This document shows, one piece after another, positions 10,519 to 22,243 of a stretch of DNA of 64,000 bases (positions are counted from its first letter, which is position 1; each line of letters opens with the position of its first letter). The DNA lies in the NCBI GenBank assembly GCA_002110485.1, contig MOWL01000067.1, positions 1,798,001 through 1,862,000 on the forward strand, written 5' to 3'. This stretch comes from Emergomyces orientalis (lineage: Eukaryota > Ascomycota > Eurotiomycetes > Onygenales > Ajellomycetaceae). The translations under genes were made by a program, and so were the position numbers. The notes under the pieces are model-generated. The model did not search any database and was not told the origin of the DNA. It saw only the letters and a program-made list of their open reading frames with translations.

Positions 10519-12345
10519 ATGAAGGAGCATTCTTCCTACTCCAATGGCTATACCGCCTACCCGCATGGGGAGAGCGGGACGTTCTCAATATCACCTCATA
10601 GGTACGTTTTTGTTCTCTTTGCATTTTAGGAAAGAAAAAAAAACAGGTGGAGCGGAAGAGTTTTTATTTTCGTTTTGCAGGCTGGCGGTAAATGTATCCA
10701 ACTTTGAACGAGTTTGCTAATATGCAGTATATATGTTTTATCCTTCAAAATAGATTTCAGCCACGTTCCCATTCTGCCTTGCGCCGAAGACACCAGCTCA
10801 TACAACGGCTATGCGTCCTTGGTTGCCTTTCTTTTTTTATCTTAATTTTGATCTTCCCCTCCTGGCGAGCTGCAATCCTGGGAACAATAACCTTTGGTCT
10901 CTTCTCTTCCACAGAAGATTTTCAATTGGAGACCGTCAGATACTATGACCTCACCAACTTTCAAGGAACAGCCCGGGGCTGGGAACGGGAGGAGCGAGTC
11001 CTCCTCTGCACACCCCTTAGAGACGCCGCGTCACATCTACCCATGTTCTTCTCCCACCTACGAAACTTCACCTACCCACATCACCTCATAGATCTCGCCT
11101 TCCTCGTTTCCGATTCGAAAGATGACACCCTCGGGACCCTCACAAAAATGCTTCAGGAATTGCAGGATGATCCCGACCCCAAACAGCCCTATGGGGAGAT
11201 ATCGGTGATTGAGAAGGATTTTGGACAAAAGGTCAATCAGGATGTGGAAAGCAGACATGGTTTTGCTGCACAGGCGTCCCGAAGAAAACTTATGGCCCAG
11301 GCGAGAAATTGGCTGCTGAGCGCCACGTTACGTCCAACACACAGTTGGGTATATTGGAGAGATGCTGATGTCGAAACCGCCCCATTTACTATATTGGAGG
11401 ATCTAATGAGACATAATAAAGATGTTATTGTACCAAGTGAGTTTTATCTATGTGTATATATGCCATATCTATGGCCACTAACCTTAAAACGCTAGACGTC
11501 TGGCGGCCACTCCCCGATTGGCTTGGTGGGGAACAACCCTACGACTTGAACTCGTGGAAGGAATCAGAGACCGCGCTGGCCCTGGCAGATTCTCTAGACG
11601 AGGATGCTGTCATTGTGGAGGGCTATGCAGAGTATGCTACCTGGCGGCCGCACCTGGCATATCTCAGAGATCCTTATGGAGATCCGGATATGGAAATGGA
11701 CATCGATGGCGTAGGCGGTGTGAGTATTTTGGCAAAAGCCAAGGTATTCCGCTCCGGAGTCCATTTCCCGGCATTTAGCTTTGAGAAGCATGCAGAGACA
11801 GAGGCGTTTGGCAAGGTACTTTATATAACGATATATATTTTTTTTCAACCTCTCGCGTTCACCCAACACCCTCGTTTTTCACCTCTGACGTGTTAAATTT
11901 TTGAAAATAGATGGCCAAGCGTATGAAATTCTCCGTCGTCGGCCTGCCCCACTATACCATCTGGCATCTCTACGAGCCCAGTCTGGATGACATCAGACAC
12001 ATGGAGGAGATGGAGAGAGAGCGCAAAGCGCGCGAAGCGGAGGAGAAGGAGAAAGCCGAGCGAGCACAGTTTGTGCAGGAACAGTTTAAGGATGCGAAAG
12101 ACGAGTGGGCGAAAGATGGTAAGGCTATTCAAGATATTTTGAAGAAGGATGAGCAGGCAAAGAAAGGGGGGAAGAAGCAGGACGTCGATAAGAAGGGTAA
12201 TTCTGGGGAAGCAGGGAAGGGCAATGCTGGGGGAAAGGGTCCGCAACAGCAACAGCAACAGCAGCAAAAACAACAAAAACAACAACAACAACCGCGGGCG
12301 GAGAAGGGAAGTGAAGCTTCGCCTAAACGTGAGGGACGGAGATGA
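10519..12345 (+). CDS. ANP1: Golgi alpha-1,6-mannosyltransferase complex subunit, Anp1/Mnn9 family
   Basis: Type II Golgi membrane glycosyltransferase that elongates the mannan backbone of N-glycans, by family knowledge. Exons are 10519-10601, 10754-11436, 11496-11815 and 11911-12345, giving 506 residues. Exon 1 is inferred: the long open frame begins at an ATG at 10692, but joining 10601 to 10754 restores the frame and gives a short cytosolic tail before the single membrane anchor (about residues 48-75). The catalytic region holds the DxD-like motif YWRDADVE (near 230), then VWRPLPDWLGGEQPYDLNSW, VIVEGYAEY, DLD-like DIDGVGGVSILAKA and HAETEAFGKMAKRM. The C-terminus after residue about 390 is charged coiled coil followed by a Gln/Lys-rich tail (CAG/CAA repeats, 12242-12294). 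Mnn9, Van1 and Anp1 are close relatives; Anp1 is favoured by my recollection of motif spacing, so the exact member is less certain than the family. Confidence 0.85.
10602..10753 (+). other. Inferred intron 1 of the Anp1-type gene
   Basis: Donor GTACGT after CCTCATAG and acceptor AAAATAG before ATTTCAG. The two flanking exons join as AG+A (Arg) and keep the downstream frame open. A CTAAT string near 10719 could serve as branch site. Without this intron the protein would start at 10692, inside the intron. Confidence 0.65.
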
Positions 12346-14036
12346 CGAAGTTGAAGTGTGGGTGTACGGTGTATGTGTGTGCACGTAGACATTTTATACA
12401 TTTTTTAACCCTAGATCTGTGAGTTTTCCTCCTTATTGGTTTATTGTTTTTATCCTCTCTGGCCTGGGTTGATTTCCCCATTATTTCTCCCCCTTTGTGT
12501 CGGGCACATATTATCACCTAAACGCTCCTACAAAGCGCCGGAATGTAATAATAATCTAAAAGCTCATTTTTGTTCTTCCCGGTCTCTAGTCTCCGTTATC
12601 TCACCCGCCACACCTTCCCAAGAGCAAAGGGAAAACGAGATAGGAATCGAAATTGAGCAGCAAATGCGAAACCCCCCTCCAAACCCCGTACCTGTGTTTT
12701 GCTCTACCCCCTCCACACTGCGCCATGCCACCCACAACCACGCGCGGCTCAGAGGGCCTTTTAATAAGGTTAAAATGCAACGAAAAAGAACCTATTTAAA
12801 ACCCCCGCCCCTTTATTTCTTTACTTTACAATGTCTTATTATTATTACCACCATTATTGTTTCTATTTATTCTTAGTACTATTATCTGCTTTTCTGTCAT
12901 ATTTCCTTGTAATGCTCATCTTGTTGTTGTCCTTTTTATTGTTTACTTCGTACTTTTCCTATTTAGACGCCGAGCATCTCCGTTTTCTTTGTAGTATGCT
13001 GCGCATCCTTGATATACATATATACATATACGCGCGTACCATAGCGTATTGCGATTGTGGATTTCGGTCCCTTCTTGCTGATGACTGCTCACTGTTGAGC
13101 TTTTTTTAGCAAGGAAGAAGGAGGCTTTTTTGGGGCATTCTGCATATCATTCAATTGTTTCCACAACTACCATACTTTTACATTTATTTGGGAGCTCATT
13201 TCCATTTTCATAATTTTATATTAAAGTGCGTCTTTTGTATAACTGGCCCATATCAATGATGCGAGAAGGACCTATTTCATCCCTTTTTTGGTTTTTGAAA
13301 TATTTTTTTGCTACTCTCTCTGCAGCATTTGTGCTTCATCAATTCATATGATTGTTCGCTTGCTTCTTTGCCTCTCAAAAATTTCGGGGCTTTCAAATTG
13401 GCATTGTTTCTCTCTCTCCTTTACCACTAGTTATCTATCATAAGTTGATACGATTACTCCTCTCTTCTCTGCTTTTTATATTTTTTTCTACTATTGGCAA
13501 CCCCCCTCTTAAATTTTCAATATCCAGGATTTGAAACGTGATACTGAATTGTTTCGTGAGCTGAATTGAGAATCAATAAGTCCACTTCATACTGTAATTG
13601 GTTGGCCTCCGGTATCCATCGCGTTATTTAACAAGTACATATAGGGTAATAGAACCAACCATAAGAGACGATATTCTCTTCGGCTGTCCCCTATTCTCCG
13701 GGCTATCAATAATTCATTGGTACATACATACGTACAGTACATTGTACAGTACCTATCGTTAAAGTTTCCCGTTCAGTGCCTAACCTTAACTACGGCTCAA
13801 TTCGAACCTTGGGAAGTTTTAGCCGCGGCCCGTCTAAAACCCTAAAAGGACGCGCCCCTGAAGAAAAAATAGATTATCAGTCACGAAACTCAACCCCCGC
13901 GTCTTCGCAAGATATTCACAACTTCCATAAGGATAAGGATATAACAGATATAATACAAATAACCCCTTTCTTACTTTTACAGCCGACTCCGTTGTGGAAT
14001 TACAATATATTTGTTTTAGTTGAATGGGACCTAACA
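12346..14036. other. Intergenic region, no gene seen
   Basis: About 1.7 kb, T-rich, with low-complexity open frames rich in Phe, Ser and Tyr that look non-coding. At 13732-13754 there are two nearby copies of GTACAGTAC, a palindromic string that recurs elsewhere in this window. A frame open from 13776 into the Dcc1 gene is taken as leader. Confidence 0.5.
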
Positions 14037-15569
14037 ATGGCAAAGCCAGCGGGACGAGTGCTGGACTTCATACATACCAGCCCGCAACGAGCCTTTAAGC
14101 TCTTCGAATTACCATCCGAATTAGCGGAGCTGGTTTCCTCTGAGAAGTCTGGATCTACGTATGTATATTACCACTTAACAACAGAGAACGGAAAATAAAA
14201 CAGTTCAACGATCAAACGCCTATGAAATATTACGCGTTTAACTAACCCCCTCCCCAACCAAAAACCACAGTTTTTACCTAAAATCCGGGCCTTCCGTCTC
14301 CTCATCATCCAGCGATGCCTACGTGAACTTCTGTACAACCACCCAAACCTACATGATCCGCCAAGTCCACTCCTCAAACTCCATATACCTCCTCCAACCC
14401 TCCGCCTCCCCCTTAACCGTCCGGCAACAGGGCCAGGCAAAAGAAGAAATTCCCAACTGCATCGCAACCATCGCCAAATGCAACGCCACCCTCGAACTTG
14501 TGAAGATGGATAGTAACTCATACTCCGCATTTCCATACCTTCTGCGTGCGCTGCGCGTGTATAGCGGCACGCACGCTGAGGAGGATGGGGATGTGGATAT
14601 GAGCGACGGGGGCAGGGGTGGTGTGGGGTTATCTACCACATCAACACCCAGCAATACAAATGCCATTACGCAAAGAGAGCGGAGGAGAGCTATGAAGAAA
14701 TTGTTTGCGGACGTGCCATTGTCACCGGCGGAATGCGAGCGGGGCTGGGTGGAGGTTTGCGGCTTTGTACATCTTGAGCGGGACTTTGGTGGTGGTGGTG
14801 ATGTTGAGGGTGGTTGTCGATTAGCTTGTTGGCGACCATCGGCTGTCGCGAGGGTTCAGGCGTGGAAGAGGGTGCTGGATGGGGCTGTGTTGCAGGGGAT
14901 TGACGTGGGGAAGCAGTTTTTGGTACGGGATTTGTGGCGGGCGGCGATAGATGAGCGGGACCGTGATGGGAGTGGGGATGCTGGGTTCCCGAGGTCGTTA
15001 TTAGATGCCTTGGTGAGGAGGTTAATGGGAGATCCGGCGTCAGTGGGTCTGGGGAAAGTCTATGAGGAGCTTAAATGTAAGGGGATTTTAAGATTTGGTT
15101 CTTACTTTCTTTTCCATTTTTGGTAATGGATGAATGCTGACGTATATTTGGGGCCATTAGGGGCAAGCCTTGATAAATGTACTACGGTGAGCTGGATTGG
15201 AGAAGTTTACCTGGAAGCTAACGCACCGGATCCCACGATGGCAATTGGCCGTGCGGAATTCTTGGAGAGCTGGAAAGATCTATTGCCGGAGTCGTGGAGG
15301 TGTGAAGCTACGTGGCATAATTTAAAGGTATGTGAAAGTGTTTCCTGTGCATCTAGAAAACTGCGAAACTATGTAATATACTGTACATACTTGGACAGAT
15401 CTTGAACGGGCTGCATGCATGGAGATATCTTTCAGATAACGGACTGACGAAGGCGTTGTTGCTTATAACGCAGAACGACTGCTACCAATATCCGGACTCG
15501 GCGAGCATTTGTTTTAAACCAAGAGCAGAAAACAAGGCTACTCGTCCAGGACTCAAAAAACGTGCATGA
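14037..15569 (+). CDS. DCC1: Sister-chromatid cohesion protein Dcc1 (Ctf18-RFC subunit)
   Basis: Nuclear subunit of the alternative clamp loader Ctf18-Dcc1-Ctf8 that loads or unloads PCNA and supports cohesion. Exons are 14037-14158, 14271-15076, 15161-15327 and 15399-15569, giving 421 residues. The family pattern is visible: an N-terminal FKLFELPSELAELV, then FYLKSGP, a cysteine-containing strand (VNFCTTTQTYMIRQV), SNSIYLLQP, and a later winged-helix-like C-terminal half with LKWASLDKC and SWIGEVYLEAN. Exons join as AC+T, T+GG and AAG+ATC. An upstream in-frame ATG at 13776 exists but adds 87 residues without family resemblance; the start at 14037 places the conserved N-terminus at the usual position. 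A disordered insert rich in Gly, Asp and Ser sits near residues 140-170. Confidence 0.85.
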
Positions 15570-15856
15570 AGCGTGAAACCAGTGACAACCTACACCGTAT
15601 ACGAAATTGTGTGGGGGATGGGCGGCACAAAAAATCAATAGTCAAATATACAGCCACCAGGTTATTCGAGTACTCCTCCCTTGGTCTATGGGCAATAGAG
15701 CCCGAAATAAATAGCACCACCCATAAATAACATCGATCGGACAAGCTCGTGACGGAAACAAGAAAGAAAGAAAGAAAGAAAGAAAGAAAATAAATTGTTG
15801 GGGGGGGAGAAGGAGATCTGAGCTCTACTTCAGGGGGAAACAAAAGGAGTCAAGCT
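15570..15856. repeat. Convergent 3' region with (GAAA)n microsatellite
   Basis: Short space between the ends of the convergent Dcc1 and LYC1-type genes. It contains a (GAAA)n microsatellite at about 15760-15790 followed by a short G run. No gene is seen here. Confidence 0.7.
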
Positions 15857-17032
15857 TCAACACCAGGCGAACTTCTCATTCCAATACCAGTCAACATCCT
15901 CGCCTAGCCCAAGCTGCTTGCCATTCCATTTCAGGCTGCATATGCTGGTCTGTTCTCTATGCTCGACTTCCGCCGTCGGACTTAACATTTTAACAGCTTT
16001 TTCGATGACCGGGGTTGGATTCCAAATATCAACTCGAGTCATACCCCACTCATGTGCCTCCAACTGGGCTCGATAGAGCGTTGCCGCGAGCGCTTCAACT
16101 ACCACTTTCTCTTCGGCCGGCGATTCTGGTTCCTCGTATAGCGCCCGCAATATATACAGGACGTTGTCCTTCTCAGTTTTTCCGAAGTTCCGATTCCAGC
16201 AGATGAAAACCTTGCGGCTTTCAACACAGGCACCTTTCACTTTGGGTAGGCCCTTATCAGGAACCAGGATCGTCGAGTAGAACTCTTCGCGGGCCCAATG
16301 CCAGCTCAAAGCTGCATAATCGGGGACAAACGCAACCGTGGCCTTTTTTGAGATATGGGACGCCTCCCTTAAGACTTGTTGGTATTTCTCAAGTACTGCC
16401 TCGGAGCACATGAGCTCTTTGACGTCATCAGCCTGCATGTCCCTCGTCATGCCTAAATTGACCCCAGTAACGTCCTGCTTTACTTTATCTTCCGAGGCGG
16501 GCGGGAGCCTGATGTGCGACGAAGGGAAGGCTTTCCACCCACGTTCCCCATAAAATGTCTTGCCGATATCCGAGTAGAGAACTGAAAATACACCCCTCTT
16601 CCGCACCGAATCCTCCTGCTGCCATGTATCCAGCTTTTTCGCGAGTTGGGTGATCATACGCCCGCCATAACCCCGACGTCGAAACTCGGGTTTAGAAAAG
16701 ACACTGCCAACGCCGTGGGCGATGATCTGTTCGACCTTACCGTCATGAGCTAGCCAGGCGTGTTTGCCAAAGGACTCACAGCTGCTGAGAATGGGGCGGT
16801 TATCGGGGGATAGATGGCGGTCTACGAGGACCCATACGGTCATTGCGCCGTCCTTGGTCATGTCCTGGCTCATAAGATGGTTCTCGCGTTTGATGTATTG
16901 CTCAGAGTCCAGCATGCCTTTCCATTCCAGGCTGTTTGCTTTCAGACATTGGATCCGCTCTGCGGGGGTGGGGACGACGAGAGTGAGGTCCGCAGAGTTT
17001 GAAGGAGGCATGGAGCAATCGGAGGACCCCAT
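15857..17032 (-). CDS. LYC1: LYC1-type lysine N-acetyltransferase (GNAT)
   Basis: Single-exon gene of 391 residues on the minus strand, starting at ATG 17032. It resembles the LYC1 family, which in Yarrowia acetylates free lysine at the N6 position as the first step of lysine catabolism; that role is family knowledge. The acetyl-CoA-binding motif RRRGYGG sits at residues 118-124 after HGVGSVFSKPEF. A large C-terminal half carries WHWAREEFY, WNRNFG and VDIWNPTP, all typical of this fungal family, and the protein ends with a Trp-rich segment (DVDWYWNEKFAWC). It converges on Dcc1 and shares a GC-rich upstream region with the divergent RBR ligase gene. Other GNAT substrates remain possible. Confidence 0.82.
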   Translation of the reverse strand: MGSSDCSMPPSNSADLTLVVPTPAERIQCLKANSLEWKGMLDSEQYIKRENHLMSQDMTKDGAMTVWVLVDRHLSPDNRPILSSCESFGKHAWLAHDGKVEQIIAHGVGSVFSKPEFRRRGYGGRMITQLAKKLDTWQQEDSVRKRGVFSVLYSDIGKTFYGERGWKAFPSSHIRLPPASEDKVKQDVTGVNLGMTRDMQADDVKELMCSEAVLEKYQQVLREASHISKKATVAFVPDYAALSWHWAREEFYSTILVPDKGLPKVKGACVESRKVFICWNRNFGKTEKDNVLYILRALYEEPESPAEEKVVVEALAATLYRAQLEAHEWGMTRVDIWNPTPVIEKAVKMLSPTAEVEHREQTSICSLKWNGKQLGLGEDVDWYWNEKFAWC

Positions 17033-18445
17033 GGTTCAGGGATTTGCTTTTATCTTGTTCTGTTTTGTTCTTCTTCCTTTTTTTTTCTTCCTTTCTCTTC
17101 GTCGGGGTACCTTGAGAAGACGGTAGTATAGGTATAAGTTTATAATGGATTTCACCAGATCTAGGTATCTGGATATCAAGAGGAGATCCCCCGTAGAAAT
17201 ATAGCTACCTTCCTAGGTAGATATATTATTATATTTAAACAGGGATTACAACAAGAAGTAAGGCAAAGCTGTCTCCGATTCGCGAAAATGGCCGAATCGA
17301 CGACCCTAATGATGGCTGTAGGATGCGCCGTCGTAGTAGCCCCGATTCGCTCCCCCGCTTAGTCAATGCCTAGTTCCGACGGAAAGCGCAGTCATCCGGC
17401 CCGGATGAGGGCTTAGCTTGCCCGATTCGGGTTTCGGGATAGGTAAGGGGCGGGGAATGCTTAGTCACCAGAAGAGATGATTAAGCAGTGTCACCAGTGC
17501 AAGAGCGACATTAATGCCAAGCCTTTTTCGGGTCCGTGCACCTCAACGTCATGTGTCCCAGCTAAGCCTAAATAGGAAACGTTTCAACAGCACCTCGAGG
17601 ATCATGATAACTCCCATGACGAGGACGACGACACAGCAACGACAATGAACAGGAGCCAGTATAGCCTGGCTGTGAAGTTGTGTTTGTAGTTATTCCAAGG
17701 CACGCAGGCTAGCTCTTCGACAAACCATATGCGTCTCTCGCTAAAAAAAGGGAACAAAGGTCCTAGGATTCGAAGGGCAAGGCTGGAAAATAATATGCGT
17801 CTGCGCCTCCGACCCAACCCCCTCCTCTCCTCGACGACTTTTTCCTGGCGGCCTCCTTCGCAGACAGTGGAACTCAATCCCAATATCTGCGTCTGCTTGC
17901 TTCTCTAGATGTTCTCTCACTTATTCATCAACTAACTCATACTTTTTTTCATTCTTACTCTCGTTCATCGCCATTTCTGTGCAAACTCCATTATCCGCAA
18001 TCCTCAAAACGCAGCTTTCTTTGATCTATTATAGGCCTTAGTTTTTAAACCATCTTTATTCTATCCTACCAGGTTTGGTAAACGAGTGGAACGAGTGTCA
18101 ATGATATATCAGACCTATTTTTGTCTCTCTTATTTTGGACATCCAGCTGCCAAGTTGTGTCCCAGCTCTGTTTCCAGGTACGAGGGCCCTTCGTGCTTAT
18201 ATATTGGTATCAAACTGTTCTTAAAATCTCTTTGATATATGGATTATTTTGCTGGAATTGAGAGGAACCTTCTACTCGTCATGCCGTTAGTCAGTTGCTA
18301 TGCGATTTTCGACCATTCTTTACCTTTTCTCCTCTATGTATCCTTTTGGCTCTGCTCTCTTTGCGTCTAAATCCCAATTACATTTTTGACAATCTAACAA
18401 GTGTTGGTTCGCTCGTTAAGGATCAGCGCACTTAAACTATGAAAC
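17033..18445. promoter_or_regulatory. Divergent promoter region of LYC1-type and RBR ligase genes
   Basis: About 1.4 kb between divergent starts. A GC-rich island at about 17270-17440 differs from its AT-rich surroundings and carries repeated CGATTCG or CGAATCG (17276-17282, 17293-17299, near 17343 and near 17423). It also has a near-perfect palindrome TCATCCGGCCCGGATGA at 17392-17408, with 8-base arms around one central base, and CCCGATTCGGG at 17421-17431. Such CGG/CCG palindromes resemble binding sites of fungal Zn2Cys6 factors; the assignment is inference. The right part (17930-18440) is pyrimidine-rich leader-like sequence. Confidence 0.45.
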
Positions 18446-21204
18446 ATGAAACGAAAGCTCCCCGACATTGTCGACCTTACCAGAGATGACGACGAAGACA
18501 CCATCAAGGTGCCGCGGTCGAGTGGCGGCATTTCCCGCCCTTCTCAACACCCGTCCCAGCCAACTGCTTCGCAAAATAAATATGACCATGTGTATGCTCA
18601 AGTTACGACCATTTTTCCAGGGATCAGCTTGGAGTATGTTCGACAGCTTCACAAGCATCACACTGAGACAAACCCAGATATTGATGCCGATGAAGCTTTG
18701 GTCAACCAGATCATGGATTCGGGCCCATATCCCCAGGAGGAAGAAGTAGCAAAACTTGAAAATTGCCGGCAAAGGACCTCGCAAAACACTCCGCAGCAAG
18801 CTAGTTCCAAGAGAGTCTGGGGCAAGAACGATAAGATCGTTCGATCTGGTTCCTACTACGGAGATGCGTAAGTCAAATTCCATACTCGATACAGTTTCGC
18901 TGCTCTTTGTGTATATCTCTAGGAAACTTCGAGCTTAGTCCATAAAATCTATGAATCGCGACAGTTTCCTTTTAAGCTTCTTCACCTGCTTTGATTTTAT
19001 TTATATCTAATTATTATTATTATTATTATTATTATTATAAATAGCTAACATCTATTCAGCCAATATCTGTTACAACTAGATTTCCCCGAAATCCCACCAG
19101 AGCACATACACTCCGTGTTACAGTCGCAGAAATCATTGTTCGCTGCATATGCAAGCCTGGATCAAGCTGAAAGCACCTACGACATGACGAACCCTCCCTT
19201 ATATAAACGATGTCGAAACAGAAAGACAGACACTCTAGGACTCCCGCAAAACGTCACGATAAATTCTGATCGGCTGCGTGAGCTCCAGGAAGCAAGAGAG
19301 GAACGACGGAAAAAAGAAGGTAGTAGACATTTCAACTTAAAAAAATCAATCCCCTACATCCAATACCCATTTTCTAATGAAACTTTATAGAGTCACGTCG
19401 ACGGGAACAAGAGTTGGCTAAGCTGGAGGCCCAAAATGAAGCCCAAAATGAAGTTACATGCATCGTTCAGGGCAATGTCATGGAATGCAAATGCTGTTAT
19501 GCCGATGTTCCTATAAACCGTATGATACCTTGCACAGGTCAAAATATCCACTTTTTCTGTAAGGAATGTGTTAGATCCGCTGCAAAAACCCAAATTGGTG
19601 TTATGAAATATGAAGTGAATTGCATGGATATGAGCGGTTGCTCTGCCAGTTTCGATAAACAGACACTAGCCAAGGTTCTAGGTGAACCACTGATGAGGAA
19701 ATTAGAACAACTTCAGCAGCGCGACGAGATCGCAAAAGCGGAGCTTGAAGGGCTACACGATTGTCCTTTTTGTGATTTCAAAGCCATATGTCCGCCAGTC
19801 GAGGTAGACCGCGAATTCCGTTGCGAGAACCCAGGATGCAGAAAAGTGAGCTGTCGTCTTTGTGGCTTAGCATCTCACATTCCCAAAACCTGCGAGCAGG
19901 CCAATGACAAGAAAACACCGGCAAGACAAAAGATCGAGGAGGCAATGAGCGAGGCGCTTATCAGAACTTGCCCTAACCCAAAGTGTAAGGTGAAAATAGT
20001 CAAGGAAGATGGCTGCAACAAAATGATATGCGTGAAGTGCCGCTCGGTGATGTGCTATGTATGTAAGAAGGACATCACTGCGGAAGGGTACCAGCATTTT
20101 GGCAAACCTCCGAAACGTTGCCCAGTCCACGACCTCAAGTCAAATACCCGTCACTTCGAGGAGGTTTCAAGTGCACATAAGAAAGCGATTGAAGAGGTCA
20201 TGAAAGCCAATCCGCAGCTAAATCTACAGGAATTGGCCGTCGAAGCCCCCAAGAAAGAACATCATACGCGATCTACTATGGCGGGCCACCACATGTATCT
20301 TCAACATCTACAAAATCAGCAACAGCATTACAATGCTCTGCTCCGACGGGGCCGGATTCCAGGCGCCCCATTATATCCAGCCCAACCTGGCGCTGGTGGA
20401 CCTGCTGGTCGTGTTCAAGTTCCCATGCATGCCGCTGTGGATCAGAACCATCTACAACCTGTGGCTTACCCTCAACCATTCCCAATCCAAAATGGGGCCA
20501 ACCAGCCTGATCCTTTTGGACGTGTTTTGGAATGGATGAACGTAGTAGAGCAACCGCCCCGTCAGCCGATTGCACAGTACAATTTTCAGCAAGCTGGGCT
20601 TTGGAACCAGGGAGCGAATTTCCAGATTATCCCGCCAACCGTGATGCCGCCAGTACCTCATTACGAACAATATCAGTACGATCCTAATGTTCAGCCACAA
20701 CATTATCACCATCATCGTCGTCGTCATCATCATGGCCATCCACCGCAGGTGGGACATGCGAGCCAAGGAGCACCGATGCCGCAGCACCAGCCCCTAGAAG
20801 CCCAGAATCAGAACCAGAAGCACAATCAAAATCAACACCCGAATCAGCACCAAGGACCCCATCAAGGTCAACAACATCCGCAGCCTCAACCCCAGCCCGA
20901 GAATCTCCAACATCGACCCAAATTCCAAGCACCCCAATACACTTGGCATCCTCAACATGCGCCCTTTGCAGCCAGGCACCTCCCAACCCAAATTGGACCA
21001 GACGTATTCCCTAATCCAGCAGTTGAGGTTATGCGGCCTTCTCCTCCACCCACGCGGCCCGCACCTATGCGGGCAGGGCCGCCTGGTTTAGGCCGGGATG
21101 TCGTCTCCAATAATAGTAATAATACTCATCATAATAATAGACCGACTTTCCGCTATCCGATTGATGTACCTGATATCGCCCCGCAACAGTTTCGGCGGAA
21201 TTGA
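18446..21204 (+). CDS. RBR (RING-IBR-RING) E3 ubiquitin ligase, RNF216/TRIAD3-like
   Basis: Exons are 18446-18867, 19060-19319 and 19391-21204, giving 831 residues. Residues 1-140 are acidic then disordered, with a possible short ubiquitin- or SUMO-binding N-terminus (DIVDLTRDDDED). RING1 begins near residue 259 (CKCCYADVPINRMIPC ... FFCKECV), the IBR follows (CPFCDFKAICPP ... CRKVSCRLCG), and RING2 is near 420-450 (CPNPKCKVKIVKEDGCNKMI then CVKCRSVMCYVCKK), where the Cys of GCNKM would be the expected thioester-forming position by analogy with RNF216. HIPKTCEQ and the KIEEAMSEALIRTCP linker are also RNF216-like. After residue about 520 the protein is Pro/Gln/His-rich, with HYHHHRRRHHHGH and NQ-rich repeats. 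Intron 1 contains a (TTA)n tract at 19010-19039. The substrate is unknown. Confidence 0.88.
19010..19039 (+). repeat. (TTA)n microsatellite in RBR ligase intron 1
   Basis: About ten TTA/ATT units in the first intron, ending 20 bases before the acceptor at 19059. It may vary in length between strains. Confidence 0.85.
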
Positions 21205-22221
21205 CCTTTTTTCGCGCGTACGGCTCCCTATGTAGGTGCTGAACCCAAAGTATATATATTTTTTGACCTCCTTCCACCTCTTCTCATGTTTACCTCTTTG
21301 CCCCCATCTTCTTGCTTTTCCCCTTTGAAATACAGGTTTTTATATTTTCATAAGCAAGGCGTTTGCATCGTGTGTCAGCGTGTCATCAGGTCATTTGGGA
21401 GGTTCGTTAGTGGTTTATAGAAGCATATTTTTGCATCTTCTCTCATCCTATTCCCTCCTCACCTCCATTTGAGTCCAAATCTCAGGTTTTCTGGAAATAT
21501 TCTCTCCCCCTCTCTCTTTCAGAGCGGGCAAAAGGCATTTAGCTAGCGGCATCGTTTAGTTTAGTTGTTATACATGCATTGCGGCATCAGATATTCATTT
21601 TTTCCCCTCTCTTCCCGTTAGTTATCTCCTATCATCTTTAATATCCTTTTTTCTTATATCGCCGAAGTTCCCTCTCCTTCGCTCCCACCCTTTCCCCGAT
21701 CTTTGTTGTTTATTTATCTTTCTCCTTCTCCCAAAAATGTGATGTAACTCAGCATGAGATAACATATGAAAGGCGTGTGCATAATTGTGTATACAGTTCA
21801 ATTTTCGATTAGTGAATCAGAACTTAATGACAACTACATTGAATAATATTTCTAATGAAAAGGCAAAACAAAAAAGAAAGAAAGAAAATTAAAAAAAAAA
21901 TTAAAAAAAAGTTGAACATGAAAATGATAATGATATTAATAATTAGACATAGTAAAATCGAAAAAATTATAGAGTGATATATCTATGAAACATGATTGCT
22001 TACCAGGTGACTTTAAGCAAAGATAAAGTGGCAGATATAAAAATGAGAAATATGGAATCTACTTTACTTTTCATTCATTCCCTTTCTAATTCCCCCGTGA
22101 TATCATCTACTTACCTCGTTTCCTTTCTTTTCTTCATTTCTAGTACCTTAGAATTTTATTCTTGTTTCTTTTCTCTTCCCTTTCCCTTTCCTTTCTTTTT
22201 CAGGTCTACACTCTTTTAAAT

Positions 22222-22243
22222 CCCCCCCCCCCGGGGCCCCGGG
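22222..22243. repeat. C-run with perfect GC palindrome
   Basis: Eleven C (22222-22232) lead into CCCGGGGCCCCGGG (22230-22243), a perfect 14-base palindrome, inside an otherwise T-rich region. It could form a hairpin or be an assembly-difficult site. Confidence 0.7.

Noticed and set aside
12436..13109. Two + strand frames after the Anp1-type gene
   Set aside because: T-rich translations with aromatic and Ser/Leu low complexity; no splice links to a neighbouring gene were found.
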